Origin: Nitrospirota bacterium
Lineage (GTDB): Bacteria > Nitrospirota > Nitrospiria > Nitrospirales > Nitrospiraceae
Assembly (NCBI GenBank): GCA_030645475.1
Contig: JAUSMA010000029.1
Coordinates: forward strand, 87,272-151,271
Direction of reading: 5' to 3'
Length of the DNA stretch: 64,000 nt
The position numbers and the translations under genes were made by a program. The notes under the pieces are model-generated. The model did not search any database, was not told where the DNA came from, and saw nothing but the letters and a program-made list of their open reading frames with translations. Position 1 is the stretch's first letter. The number at the start of each line of letters is the position of its first letter. Below are positions 33,235-42,110 of this stretch, in pieces.

Positions 33235-36200
33235 TCTCTTCTCTGCTGGAATTCTCGCTGCGGCAACGGATCCTGGTTCTGGGCCTGGCCTGTCTGTTGT
33301 CCGTCGCCGGCGTATTCGCGTTTCGTGCCATTCCGATCGACGCCTATCCCGACGTGACGAACATCCAGGTGCAGGTGCTGACCGATGCGCCGGGTCTGTC
33401 GCCGGTCGAAGTCGAACGATTCATCACCTATCCGCTCGAACTCCAGATGACCGGCCTGCCGGGCTTGGCGGAGATTCGATCCCTGTCCAAATTCGCCCTC
33501 TCTCAGATCACGGTCGTGTTCAACGACGACGTCGACATCTACTTCGCCCGCCAGTTGGTCCTCGAACGGATCATGGCGGCGAAAGAACGCTTGCCGGAGG
33601 GGCTCGATCCTGTGATGGCTCCCGTGAGTACCGGGCTCGGCGAGGTCTATCAATATTATGTGGAAGGACCGCATGCGGCGGCGGCCGATTCCGCGGTCGT
33701 CGAGACCGAGCTGACGGATCAGCGCACGCTGCAGGACTGGGTCCTGCGCCCGCTGCTCAAGAGCGTGCCGGGCGTGATCGATGTGAACGGCATGGGCGGG
33801 TTCGTGAAGCAGTATCAAGTCCTGGTCGATCCGGCGAAGCTCCGTAAATTCGACCTGACGCTCCACGATATTTACGGGGCGGTGGCGAAGAACAATGCCA
33901 ACGCCGGCGGCAACGTGCTGGAGCGCCATGCGGAACGTGCGATCGTCCGTGGGCTGGGCCTGATCAAGACCGTGAGCGATGTCGAATCCATCATCGTCAA
34001 AGAATCCGGCGGCACGCCGGTGTTCGTCCGCGATGTCGCGGAGGTCCGCATCGGCCACGCCGTCCGCCATGGGGCCGTGGTGCTCAACGGCGAACGGGAG
34101 GTCGTAGCCGGCACCGTGCTCATGATTCGCGGAGGCAATGCGCGGCAGGTGGTCGAAGCGGTCAAGAGCAAGGTGGACGATCTGCAGCAGAGTCACATCC
34201 TCCCCGCAGGCACGAAGCTCCTGCCTTTCTATGACCGCATCGAGTTGGTCACGGCGGCGATCGATACGGTGCGGGATGCCCTGATCGAAGGGATCGTGCT
34301 GGTGGTCTTCGTCTTCTTTTTCTTCCTGGGCCACGTTCGTAGCGCCCTCGTCGTGACGGTCTCGCTCATCGTGACCCCCCTGATCACATTCATCGTGATG
34401 CAGCGGCTGGGGCTCTCGGCCAATTTGATGACGCTCGGCGGGCTCGCCATCGCGATCGGTGAAATCGCGGACGGGTCGTTGGTCGTCGTGGAAAACGTCT
34501 ATCGGCATCTCGCGCAGAATAACAGCGCGGCGGGGAGAAGCAAGCTTGACGTCATCCTTCACGCGACGAAAGAAGTAGGCAGGCCGATCCTCTTCGGCAT
34601 TCTGATCATCAGCGTCGTGTTTCTCCCCCTCATGACGCTCCAGGGTATGGAAGGGAAGATGTTCGCGCCGCTGGCCTATACGCTGGTCATCGCGCTTCTG
34701 GTTTCGGTCGTCGTCACGCTGACTCTGTCGCCGGTCCTCGCATCGCTGCTCTTGCGCGGAAACCATCCGGAGGAAACGCGCCTCACGTTCTGGATGAAAC
34801 AGCGCTATGTGCCGGTACTGCAATGGACGCTCCGGCATCGCAGCCGCGTACTGACCGGCTCGACGGCGATCGTGCTCTGCAGCCTCGCGCTGGTTCCGCT
34901 CGTGGGGAGAGAGTTCATCCCTCTACTGGAGGAAGGAGCCCTGACGCCCCAGATTGTGCGGCTGCCGAGCGTCTCGCTGCCGGAGTCCATCGAGATGGAG
35001 AAGCGCACACATAAGGCGATGCTGGAGTTTCCCGAAGTGCGGATGGCCGTGAGCAGGATCGGGCGGCCGGACATCGCCTTTGGGCCGGAAGAGCCGAACG
35101 AGAGCGATCCGATCGTGACCCTGACCGATCGGAGCACATGGAAGACGGCATCCACGCAGGCGCAATTGACCGATGCCATCCGGAAAAAGTTGGCGGAGAT
35201 CCCGGGCATTTCGGTCCTCATGAGCCAGCCGATTCAAGAACGGGTGGACGAACTCATCTCCGGCATCAGGACCGAATGTGCGATCAAGCTCTTCGGGGAG
35301 GATCTCGACGTCCTGCACGACAAGGCGGCGGAGATCGCCGCCTTGATGCAGCAGATCGAGGGCGTTAAAGACATTAAAGTCGAGCAGATTGCCGGTCAGC
35401 CCTATCTGACGGTCGACATCGACCGGCAGAAGATCGCTCGCTTCGGTATCAACGTGGCAGACGTGCAGGAGATCATCACCACCGCCATCGGCGGCAAGGC
35501 GGCGACCTACGTGTACGAAGGCGAACGGCGGTTTCAATTGACGCTTCGGTTCCCGGAACTGCAGCGCAACAGCATCGGCACCATCGGAGAGATTCGGGTG
35601 AAGTCGGCGTCCGGTGCGCTGATCCCGATGAGCGAACTCGCCACGATCGAAATGCGCGAAGGCCCAGCCCGCATCAGCCGTGAGCAGGTCCATCGCCGCA
35701 TTTACATCGGTTTCAACGTCGTGGGACGCGACATCGGCGGCGTTGTGGATGAAGGGCGCAAGAGACTCGCGGCCCAGGTGCGCCTTCCTGAGGGGTACCA
35801 CGTCACGTGGGGCGGGGTCTTCGAGAACATGGAGCGGGCGAACGCGCGGCTTTTACTTGTGGTGCCGGTCACGCTGGGGCTCGTCTTCTTTCTGCTCTTC
35901 TGGGCCTTTCACTCGCTCCGCTACGCGACGTTGATCATTATGAATCTCCCCTTTGCCTTGATCGGGGGCTTCGTGTCTCTCTGGTTGAGCGGGCAATACC
36001 TGAGCGTGCCGGCTTCCATCGGCTTTATCGAACTATTCGGTTTGGCGGTCGGGAACGGGATTGTGCTGGTGTCCTATATCAATCAGTTGCGAAACGAAGG
36101 CATGCAAATGGACCAGGCGATCGTCAAGGGGTGCGTCCTCCGTCTACGCCCGGTCGTCATGACGATGATGACGACGCTGCTGGGTCTCCTGCCGCTGGCG

Positions 36201-36362
36201 CTCGCGCAAGGAATCGGGGCCGAAGTCCAGCGGCCGCTCGCGACGGTCGTGATCGGCGGTCTCTTCACTTCGACCGCGCTCACGCTGGTGGTGTTGCCTG
36301 CCTTGTATCGATGGTTCGCAGAAAAAGAAGCGGGGAAAGAGCATGCGCCGGAGTGGGTGTGA
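33231..36362 (+). CDS. Heavy-metal RND efflux pump (CusA/CzcA family)
   Basis: 1043 residues with the 12-helix RND layout and two large periplasmic loops. RAIPIDAYPDVTNIQVQV at the start and SKFALSQITVVFNDDVDIYFARQ are typical of the HME subfamily. Helix 4 carries GGLAIAIGEIADGSLVVVEN; the Asp here is the proton-relay position, but the sequence fits neither the Cu/Ag nor the Co/Zn/Cd consensus exactly, so the metal is unclear. It overlaps the adaptor gene (ATGA). Confidence 0.92.
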   Translation: MISSLLEFSLRQRILVLGLACLLSVAGVFAFRAIPIDAYPDVTNIQVQVLTDAPGLSPVEVERFITYPLELQMTGLPGLAEIRSLSKFALSQITVVFNDDVDIYFARQLVLERIMAAKERLPEGLDPVMAPVSTGLGEVYQYYVEGPHAAAADSAVVETELTDQRTLQDWVLRPLLKSVPGVIDVNGMGGFVKQYQVLVDPAKLRKFDLTLHDIYGAVAKNNANAGGNVLERHAERAIVRGLGLIKTVSDVESIIVKESGGTPVFVRDVAEVRIGHAVRHGAVVLNGEREVVAGTVLMIRGGNARQVVEAVKSKVDDLQQSHILPAGTKLLPFYDRIELVTAAIDTVRDALIEGIVLVVFVFFFFLGHVRSALVVTVSLIVTPLITFIVMQRLGLSANLMTLGGLAIAIGEIADGSLVVVENVYRHLAQNNSAAGRSKLDVILHATKEVGRPILFGILIISVVFLPLMTLQGMEGKMFAPLAYTLVIALLVSVVVTLTLSPVLASLLLRGNHPEETRLTFWMKQRYVPVLQWTLRHRSRVLTGSTAIVLCSLALVPLVGREFIPLLEEGALTPQIVRLPSVSLPESIEMEKRTHKAMLEFPEVRMAVSRIGRPDIAFGPEEPNESDPIVTLTDRSTWKTASTQAQLTDAIRKKLAEIPGISVLMSQPIQERVDELISGIRTECAIKLFGEDLDVLHDKAAEIAALMQQIEGVKDIKVEQIAGQPYLTVDIDRQKIARFGINVADVQEIITTAIGGKAATYVYEGERRFQLTLRFPELQRNSIGTIGEIRVKSASGALIPMSELATIEMREGPARISREQVHRRIYIGFNVVGRDIGGVVDEGRKRLAAQVRLPEGYHVTWGGVFENMERANARLLLVVPVTLGLVFFLLFWAFHSLRYATLIIMNLPFALIGGFVSLWLSGQYLSVPASIGFIELFGLAVGNGIVLVSYINQLRNEGMQMDQAIVKGCVLRLRPVVMTMMTTLLGLLPLALAQGIGAEVQRPLATVVIGGLFTSTALTLVVLPALYRWFAEKEAGKEHAPEWV

Positions 36363-36371
36363 GGGGAGGGT

Positions 36372-36452
36372 GGCCTGGTCGTCCTCCGACTCGCAGAACG
36401 TGCCCGCTCGGAAGGTGCTCGTTCGATGCGCGCAGGAGCCGCCAGGTCAGCC
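36372..36452. repeat. Palindromic repeat R2, copy 2
   Basis: Arms GGCCTGGTCGTCCTCC / GGAGCCGCCAGGTCAGCC around GACTCGCAGAAC...GTGCTCGTTCGATGCGCGCAG. Same inner words as the copy at 25451. It opens the 470-base gap 36363-36831, which also holds R1 copy 2 and no gene. Confidence 0.7.
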
Positions 36453-36693
36453 TGCTTTTAGGAACGGGAGACGAGCGAGCGGAGGAGCGCGATCCCGCTG
36501 CGGAAAGTGCCGTCTCTTCTGTGCTACCATGGGTTTGTTCTTTTCAGATCGCCGGTCTGGCCGGACCCGGCGAAAGGTATACCGACAGGCCGTCGTACGT
36601 TCATTGCCGAGTAGGCTGTGGGAAACCAATTCGGCACAGCAGGTCTTAGACCTTTGATGGCCTACACGTCTTGGACAAGAGGAGAACACTCCC

Positions 36694-36819
36694 GCAGGAT
36701 GCTCAAAAAGGCCGTCCAGCAAGGCCGCAGCGAGTGAAGGCCCGAGGCGTACCCTTGGGGGTGCGTTGAGGGTCTGAACGATGTGAGAACGCCGCTGGCG
36801 GTTTTTTTCAGCATCCTGC
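36694..36819 (-). repeat. Dispersed repeat R1, copy 2 (inverted)
   Basis: 126 bp in reverse orientation: GCAGGATGCT..AAAAAGGCCGTCCAGC at one end and TTTTTTTCAGCATCCTGC at the other. Read on the minus strand it matches copies 1, 3 and 4 nearly base for base. It lies just before the M20 peptidase gene. Confidence 0.85.
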
Positions 36820-36831
36820 AAGGTCATAATC

Positions 36832-38013
36832 ATGCCGTTGATTCCTGAGCCGCTAAAACACCGCCTCGTTCAGCTTCGCCGCGTGCTCCATGAGTACCCG
36901 GAACTCAGCGGGCAGGAAGTGAATACCGCTGCCGTCATCTGCAAATTTCTCGATGGTCTGGCCATCAGGTATCGGGCTCAGGTTGCTGGGCACGGAGTTG
37001 TCGCCGATATTCCAGGACGCGCCGGAGTCCCTTGCGTCGTCTTGCGTGCCGATACGGACGCGCTGCCGATTCAGGAAGACACCGGCCTGGATTTCGCGTC
37101 GGTCCATGACGGCGTCATGCATGCCTGCGGCCACGATGGGCACACGACGATGTTGCTGGGCGCGGCGGCGCTCCTCTCCGAGGAGAAAGACCTGCCGGCT
37201 CCCGTGCGATTGATTTTTCAGCCGGCAGAGGAAAAAGGCACCGGTGCGCTAGCTATGATCAAGGCCGGGGCGCTGGATGGCGCGGGCATGATCTTCGGCG
37301 GCCACCTCGATCGCCACTATCACCCGGGGGCCATCGTCGTGTCCGAGGGCGCCGTCAATGCGTCATCGGATAATTTCTCGATTGAGATCATCGGACAGGG
37401 CGCGCACGGAGCCCGCCCCCATGAAAGCATCGACGCCGTCGTGGTCGGGAGCCTTATGATCATGGCGCTGCAAACGATCGTCTCGCGCGAAGTCGATCCG
37501 GCCCGCCCGTCGGTTGTGTCTGTCGGTCAGTTCCATGCGGGGACTGCGCCGAACGTCATCGCGGGACAGGCCAGACTGGACGGCACCGTTCGGGCGCAGG
37601 ATCCCGCAGTGCGGCAACAGCTTCTTTCCTCCATCCGCCGCATTGCCGAATCAATCGGCCAGCTGCACGGAGCCAAGACCAAGGTCACCGTGAATGAGGG
37701 CACGCCGCCGTTGATCAATACGCCGGAAATGGTAAGCCTGGCGCGCCGCGCGGCAATCGCAGCGGTGGGGGAGGCCAACGTGTTGCCGCTCAAGACGGCC
37801 AACATGGGCGCGGAGGATTTCAGCTACTACATGGAAAGCGTTCCGGGAGCTTATGTCCGGTTCGGAAGTCAGGTTCCCGGCAAGGAAGGTTTTCCCGCGC
37901 ATTCCAGCAAGTTCGACTTCGACGAAGAGGCCTTGGCCGTCGGCGCGGCCTACTACCAGGCCATTGCCAAGATTGCCGGCCAGCGACTCAGCGAGCAAAC
38001 GTCCCGTTCCTGA
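36832..38013 (+). CDS. M20-family amidohydrolase/peptidase
   Basis: 393 residues. Metal-site motifs of the M20D branch: RADTDALPIQEDTG, HACGHDGHTTMLLGAA, FQPAEEKGTGA and the late AEDFSYY. Dimerisation domain around 180-290. Relatives hydrolyse N-acyl amino acids, indole-acetyl amides or hippurate. No signal peptide, so cytoplasmic. The GNAT-cNMP fusion follows 19 bases later. A role in recycling acylated amino acids, linked to that acetyltransferase, is a guess. Confidence 0.9.
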   Translation: MPLIPEPLKHRLVQLRRVLHEYPELSGQEVNTAAVICKFLDGLAIRYRAQVAGHGVVADIPGRAGVPCVVLRADTDALPIQEDTGLDFASVHDGVMHACGHDGHTTMLLGAAALLSEEKDLPAPVRLIFQPAEEKGTGALAMIKAGALDGAGMIFGGHLDRHYHPGAIVVSEGAVNASSDNFSIEIIGQGAHGARPHESIDAVVVGSLMIMALQTIVSREVDPARPSVVSVGQFHAGTAPNVIAGQARLDGTVRAQDPAVRQQLLSSIRRIAESIGQLHGAKTKVTVNEGTPPLINTPEMVSLARRAAIAAVGEANVLPLKTANMGAEDFSYYMESVPGAYVRFGSQVPGKEGFPAHSSKFDFDEEALAVGAAYYQAIAKIAGQRLSEQTSRS

Positions 38014-38032
38014 CCTAGCGTACAGGGCTGTC

Positions 38033-39685
38033 ATGATTCGGATCAGAGAAGCCCGCGAAGAAGATGTCGGCCAGATCCGCGAGATCTTTCTCGCCGTGTA
38101 CGGCGCCGACTATCCCCATCATGAGGTCTACGACGAACTCTGGTTGAAGCGCTCCGTCTTCACCGACGACGCGCTGATTCTCGTCGCCGAAGATACAGAT
38201 GCGGGACGGGTGATCGGCACCGCCTCAGTGCTTTTCGACTTCGGGGCCCATTCCGACCTCGTCGGAGAGTTCGGCCGTCTCGCCGTCCATCCAGACTACC
38301 GCCGGTTACAGGTCGGCAAGCTGCTCATGGACAAGCGGCTCGAAGCCATTCAGAACCGCTTGCACGTCGGGCTGGTCGTCGCGCGCACCGTACATCCCTA
38401 TGCCCAGCGGATCAGCCTCGCGCACGGCTTCATCCCCACCGGTTTTCTGCCGCTGAAGCATTTCTTCCATCACCGCGAGAGCTTTGCCCTGCTGGCCCGG
38501 TATTTCGGCGATGCGCTGGCCTTGCGCCGCAACAATCCGCGGATCATTCCCGAGGCCTACGCCTTGGCTAATCTCGTGATGAACCACCCGCCGCTCACGC
38601 CGGATTTCATCGTCGACGAAGATTCCGCGCCGTATCCAGCCGGCGGAGACTACACCATCGAACAGCTGCAAGCCGAAGGCTATCCGGCCTTGCTGCGCAT
38701 TGAGCGAGGGCGGGTCCGCAACCGGGAAATCTTCGGCCCCATGCGGCTGGATTATGGATTCTTCAAACTCCATGCACGGCAAACCAGTTACTTTCTGGCC
38801 CGCTCCGGTAGCCATATCGTCGGGGCTGTCGGCTACACGATGGATCCAGTCGAGCACACCGTCCGCGTATTCGAGTTGATCGCCCTGGCCGACGACGTCG
38901 TGCGATTTCTTCTCTCCGAGCTGGAGCGGAAGTGTCGGGAGGAGATGGGGATTGAGTACATCGAGATCGATGTCAGCGCCTATGCGCCACGAATGCAGCG
39001 CACGCTCTTGGAGCTGAACTTTCTCCCGGTCGCCTACGTGCCTGCCATGGTGTTTTATCAAGTGGAACGGTTGGACATCGTGAAGATGGTGCGGCTGAAC
39101 AAGTTGCAAGATCTTGGGCCGCTCGCACTGACCGAGCCGGTCCAGGCCGTTGCCGACGTCGTGATGCGCGGCTTTTCCACCTGCATCATTGCCCCACGCA
39201 TGGCACAGGCGATCAAGGAGATCCCGTTGTTTCATGGGATGAACACGGAACAGACGACTAGGCTCGCCGGAACCTGCATGGTGCGGGAAGTGCGGGCCGG
39301 CGAACGCCTCTTCGTCGAGCACGATCCGGCCGACCGTCTCTACATCCTGCTGCAAGGACAAGTCGCCATCAGTTGCGGAACCCCTCCGGTCACGATCGGG
39401 ACCGTCCGCACCGGGGAAACCTGCGGCGAGGTCTCGCTCCTCTCGGCCAGGCCCCATTCCGCCGCAGCTACGGCTGAGGGCCATGTGGAGGTGGCCGAAC
39501 TACTCCAGCGCGACCTGGCGGACCTCATCCGCCGTCGCCCAGACATCGGGGTCATCATCTACCGCAATCTGGCGGTCGGACTGGGCGACAAGCTCCTGCG
39601 CTCCGGCAATTCGCGCCGAGACCAAGGTCTGGCCGAGTCTGAAGTGCTCCACCTGGCATCGGAAGCCGCCCCGGCGAAACAGTAG
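38033..39685 (+). CDS. GNAT acetyltransferase fused to a cyclic-nucleotide-binding domain
   Basis: 550 residues from the ATG at 38033; the open frame extends upstream only inside the M20 gene. Residues 1-150 are a GNAT domain (MIRIREAREEDVGQIREIF, RLAVHPDYRRLQVGKLLM). A second, less clear GNAT-like part runs to about 375. Residues 395-520 form a cNMP-binding domain (FHGMNTEQTTRLAG, VEHDPADRLYILLQGQVAIS, ETCGEVSLLSARPHSAAATA). Such fusions are known to couple lysine acetylation to cAMP in mycobacteria. Here the extra middle region is unusual. Confidence 0.85.
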   Translation: MIRIREAREEDVGQIREIFLAVYGADYPHHEVYDELWLKRSVFTDDALILVAEDTDAGRVIGTASVLFDFGAHSDLVGEFGRLAVHPDYRRLQVGKLLMDKRLEAIQNRLHVGLVVARTVHPYAQRISLAHGFIPTGFLPLKHFFHHRESFALLARYFGDALALRRNNPRIIPEAYALANLVMNHPPLTPDFIVDEDSAPYPAGGDYTIEQLQAEGYPALLRIERGRVRNREIFGPMRLDYGFFKLHARQTSYFLARSGSHIVGAVGYTMDPVEHTVRVFELIALADDVVRFLLSELERKCREEMGIEYIEIDVSAYAPRMQRTLLELNFLPVAYVPAMVFYQVERLDIVKMVRLNKLQDLGPLALTEPVQAVADVVMRGFSTCIIAPRMAQAIKEIPLFHGMNTEQTTRLAGTCMVREVRAGERLFVEHDPADRLYILLQGQVAISCGTPPVTIGTVRTGETCGEVSLLSARPHSAAATAEGHVEVAELLQRDLADLIRRRPDIGVIIYRNLAVGLGDKLLRSGNSRRDQGLAESEVLHLASEAAPAKQ

Positions 39686-39729
39686 CCACTGGATCAACTC
39701 GACTCTTTCGCCTGAAGAAAAGAGCCTAT

Positions 39730-39830
39730 AGCATATGGCTCATAGCATGTCTGTAGGACAAACACAGAGTTGCCTTTGTTCGTGCTATTAGCCATTCGCC
39801 ATCAGCTCTTGAGTTCCAGCCATCAGCTCC
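39730..39830. repeat. Imperfect inverted repeat (ATGGCTAATAGCA type)
   Basis: Arms AGCATATGGCTCATAGCA and TGCTATTAGCCATTCGCC, with a further CATCAGCTCTTGAGTTC..AGCCATCAGCT. Related to the repeats at 21215 and 55866. It overlaps the 3' end of the small lipoprotein gene. Confidence 0.55.
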
Positions 39831-39972
39831 GCTGATCAGCTGGGCGTACCTCTTGGTTGGGGACTTCCGGCACCGGCTGAGGCGTGTGTGGGGGGTGACG
39901 CGGAATGCAGCCGGAGAGGAGAGCGGCCACGACGACCGATGCGACAACGAGAGCCGGTACAGGACGCATCAT
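39823..39972 (-). CDS. Micro-lipoprotein (49 residues)
   Basis: ATG at 39972 behind GGAGGAG. The product starts MMRPVPALVVASVVVAALLS followed by GC, a complete lipoprotein signal peptide with Cys22, then a proline-rich tail (IPRHPPHTPQPVPEVPNQ). Proline-rich small lipoproteins often anchor to the outer membrane. It is divergent from the M20/GNAT operon and downstream of the Ap4A-phosphorylase-like gene. Function unknown. Confidence 0.65.
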   Translation of the reverse strand: MMRPVPALVVASVVVAALLSGCIPRHPPHTPQPVPEVPNQEVRPADQRS

Positions 39973-40016
39973 CTTTCTCCTCCGGCGTTAACGCTTCACG
40001 TATCACGAACGCCGCT

Positions 40017-40898
40017 TCACGGCTCCCGTGGCAGCGCCACCCGTTGAAGGGCGGTCATGGGACCCTGTTCCCGCAGCATCGCAAGCTGCGCCGCGTCTTT
40101 CACCAGCAAGGCTCCGGCGAAGCCCAGCGCATTGATCGAAATCCCCTCGAAATACTCTTCCGACCGGGGTACCAACAACAGCCACCGCCGGGTGACGAGC
40201 AGGTTATAGGGAACCGAAGGCGCCTCGATGGACAGGCCTACGGAGCGGAGCAGCGAGTGGTAGCAGTCGAGCAACGACGAGGCGCCATCACTCCGTTGGT
40301 CGATCCATGTCGGATCCATCGGCGCATAGGCATGTAAGAACGGCAAGCCTGGCACCAGGCCGGTAGTGCCGGCAATTTTCACGGCATGCAACAGCGGCTC
40401 GATCGGCAGTCGGGCTTCCGGTAAAGCGGACAACGGAATCAGCTGCAGATGTTTGTGACGCTGACTGGCCCCGGCTGCCGGTCCGGCGTTGTAGAAGCCC
40501 AGTCCGTCGATCTCGGCGAGGCAAGCCAGCAGCGCCGCACAATCCTCACGGGTGAGCAGGGCCTCTTGCAGCTCGAACGAGCGGGTGACGATGACGAGGT
40601 GGTGATCGACCACGTTGAACTTGTTCAGCAAGGCGACATGAGTGGGAGAGACATCCGTCACGAACAAGTCGGGGTCGTAGGGCAGGAAGGGGTCGTTGTT
40701 TGACTTCGCAGCAATAGTGAGCGCTTTCATCGCGAGGGCCGTTATGACTCGCACTTGGAACTCTACTCCGCTCTGTTCGATCATCTCCGGTTCCGTGGGG
40801 ATAGAGAGGATGGCTTTTCGCTCACGGGCATGGGCCGTTCGTTCGAGCAGGGAGGGCCAAAGGGTGCCGGGCCTGAGAAGGTGTTCGTGCTGATTCAT
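40017..40898 (-). CDS. Ap4A phosphorylase-like (ATP adenylyltransferase) protein
   Basis: 293 residues from the ATG at 40898, which starts where the family pattern begins (LLRPGTLWPSLLERTAHARE). The active-site motif GASQRHKHLQLIPL (H-x-H-x-Q) belongs to the Ap4A phosphorylase branch of the HIT/GalT superfamily, which splits diadenosine tetraphosphate to ADP + ATP. Upstream the frame stays open for another 82 codons to a GTG at 41144, and neither start has a clear ribosome site, so the N-terminus is uncertain. The winged-helix paralogue C lies directly upstream. Ap4A is a stress alarmone, which fits the region. Confidence 0.8.
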   Translation of the reverse strand: MNQHEHLLRPGTLWPSLLERTAHARERKAILSIPTEPEMIEQSGVEFQVRVITALAMKALTIAAKSNNDPFLPYDPDLFVTDVSPTHVALLNKFNVVDHHLVIVTRSFELQEALLTREDCAALLACLAEIDGLGFYNAGPAAGASQRHKHLQLIPLSALPEARLPIEPLLHAVKIAGTTGLVPGLPFLHAYAPMDPTWIDQRSDGASSLLDCYHSLLRSVGLSIEAPSVPYNLLVTRRWLLLVPRSEEYFEGISINALGFAGALLVKDAAQLAMLREQGPMTALQRVALPREP

Positions 40899-41147
40899 AG
40901 GTAGGAAGAAGCGTACGGCAAGGGACAGGCGAAAAGCGAGATCAGTCACTGTTTGCGGTAACAGATCATCACCAATTATGAATTGCTCGGCCGGTCCAGC
41001 CGTTGTCCAGCCAACCAGATTTACACCTTGCCAAGTGTTGTCGAAGGAAGGGTGAACCGTCAGCCTCCTCCATTCGCGCAATACGGGCGCAAGATCAATT
41101 GGGTTGTTCTCTCGCTGGTGGCCGCTCTCGTTAACCCCCTTCACTGA

Positions 41148-41387
41148 TCAGGATTGGACGTGACGGTTCGCCGATTCCTTATTCTGCTCCGGCAGTCGGA
41201 TCATGTAGCGATGATCCGCGCCGAACGTCACCAGCACCATACCCCGGCGGCTCAGCCGATCGACTTCGTTAAAGACCTGGCCCCAGGACAGGTCGGGGAG
41301 ATGCTTCGTCAACGTATCCAGATCGCATCCATGCGTGCGCGTGACTTCGCCGAGAATGCGATTGGTCACGGGATTGTGTGAAGCCAT
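41148..41387 (-). CDS. Small winged-helix-like protein, paralogue C
   Basis: 79 residues with AGAGGAGGA before the ATG. ILGEVTRTHGCDLDTLTKHLPDLSWGQ then VFNEVDRLSRRGMVLVTFG follows the same plan as the proteins at 7833 and 14935. It probably shares a transcript with the Ap4A-phosphorylase-like gene. The recurring link with single enzyme genes supports a local regulator role, but DNA binding is inferred. Confidence 0.72.
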   Translation of the reverse strand: MASHNPVTNRILGEVTRTHGCDLDTLTKHLPDLSWGQVFNEVDRLSRRGMVLVTFGADHRYMIRLPEQNKESANRHVQS

Positions 41388-41453
41388 GATCAGATCCTCC
41401 TCTTAGGTTTGAATCATCACGACAACCTTTGGCACCCTTCCTTGCCGCTATCG

Positions 41454-41894
41454 CTATCTTTCCGATCCGGGATAGACGATGCCGAATTCTTCGTCGGGCA
41501 TCATCTGTCGCGAAAAGTCGGCCAACTCTTCGGCCGCATCGCCTCCCAGGCCATAGGCACGACTCGCCAGCATTGAGAGAAACACCCCCATCTCCCGCTT
41601 GGCGCCCCATCGATCACCCAGGCTGAGCGCCCCACGGATTCTGTCCAGTTCCCGTGCGTAGGGTGAAAAATCGTACGCGGGATATTTCTTTGTGAAGTAC
41701 GTTGTCAGCCTGAATTGAAGCGTATCCAGCCAGATGACCGGCGGAGCGAGACGTTCAGTGGGCGTAACGGTAGCCGGCAGAACAGTCGGAGTTTCACCGG
41801 CCTGCACGGGATTCGGTGCAGTCACAGAGAAGGCAGAAGGCACCAGGAGCAGTGCCAAGAGGGGAAGGGCTGGTCGGTGGCCGACAGTTCCCAT
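41454..41894 (-). CDS. Exported protein of unknown function
   Basis: 146 residues with an N-terminal signal peptide (LPLLALLLVPSAFSVTAPNP), a Pro/Thr linker, then a helical domain (LDTLQFRLTTYFTKKYPAYDFSPYAREL, GAKREMGVFLSMLASRAYGLG). No cysteines. Not recognised. It stands alone between the winged-helix/Ap4A pair and the TPR gene on the same strand, with about 215 bases before the TPR gene end. Confidence 0.65.
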   Translation of the reverse strand: MGTVGHRPALPLLALLLVPSAFSVTAPNPVQAGETPTVLPATVTPTERLAPPVIWLDTLQFRLTTYFTKKYPAYDFSPYARELDRIRGALSLGDRWGAKREMGVFLSMLASRAYGLGGDAAEELADFSRQMMPDEEFGIVYPGSER

Positions 41895-42110
41895 GGGGAC
41901 CCTCGTTCCAAAGGATCCGCATCCGGCGGTGATGCGCTACGGTTTTGTATTCGGCGTAGGAGTGAAAGGGACTGCGGTGAGATCCGGCGCGCAGGATGAC
42001 GGAGAGAGGCGTGCGGAAGAGACTGCAGCCACCGTCACTGGAACGTCATGAAATGATGCTACGCCCAGAGAGAGGCTCGGTCAAGCGTTCCCTCTGAGCC
42101 GGCGCGATGA

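Noticed and set aside
32985..34838. 617-codon minus-strand frame opposite the RND pump
   Set aside because: Composition is dominated by His, Arg and Asp as in an antisense shadow, and the plus-strand pump is certain.
41431..41447. TTTGGCACCCTTCCTTGCC
   Set aside because: Spacing between GG and GC is one base too long, and no plus-strand gene follows.
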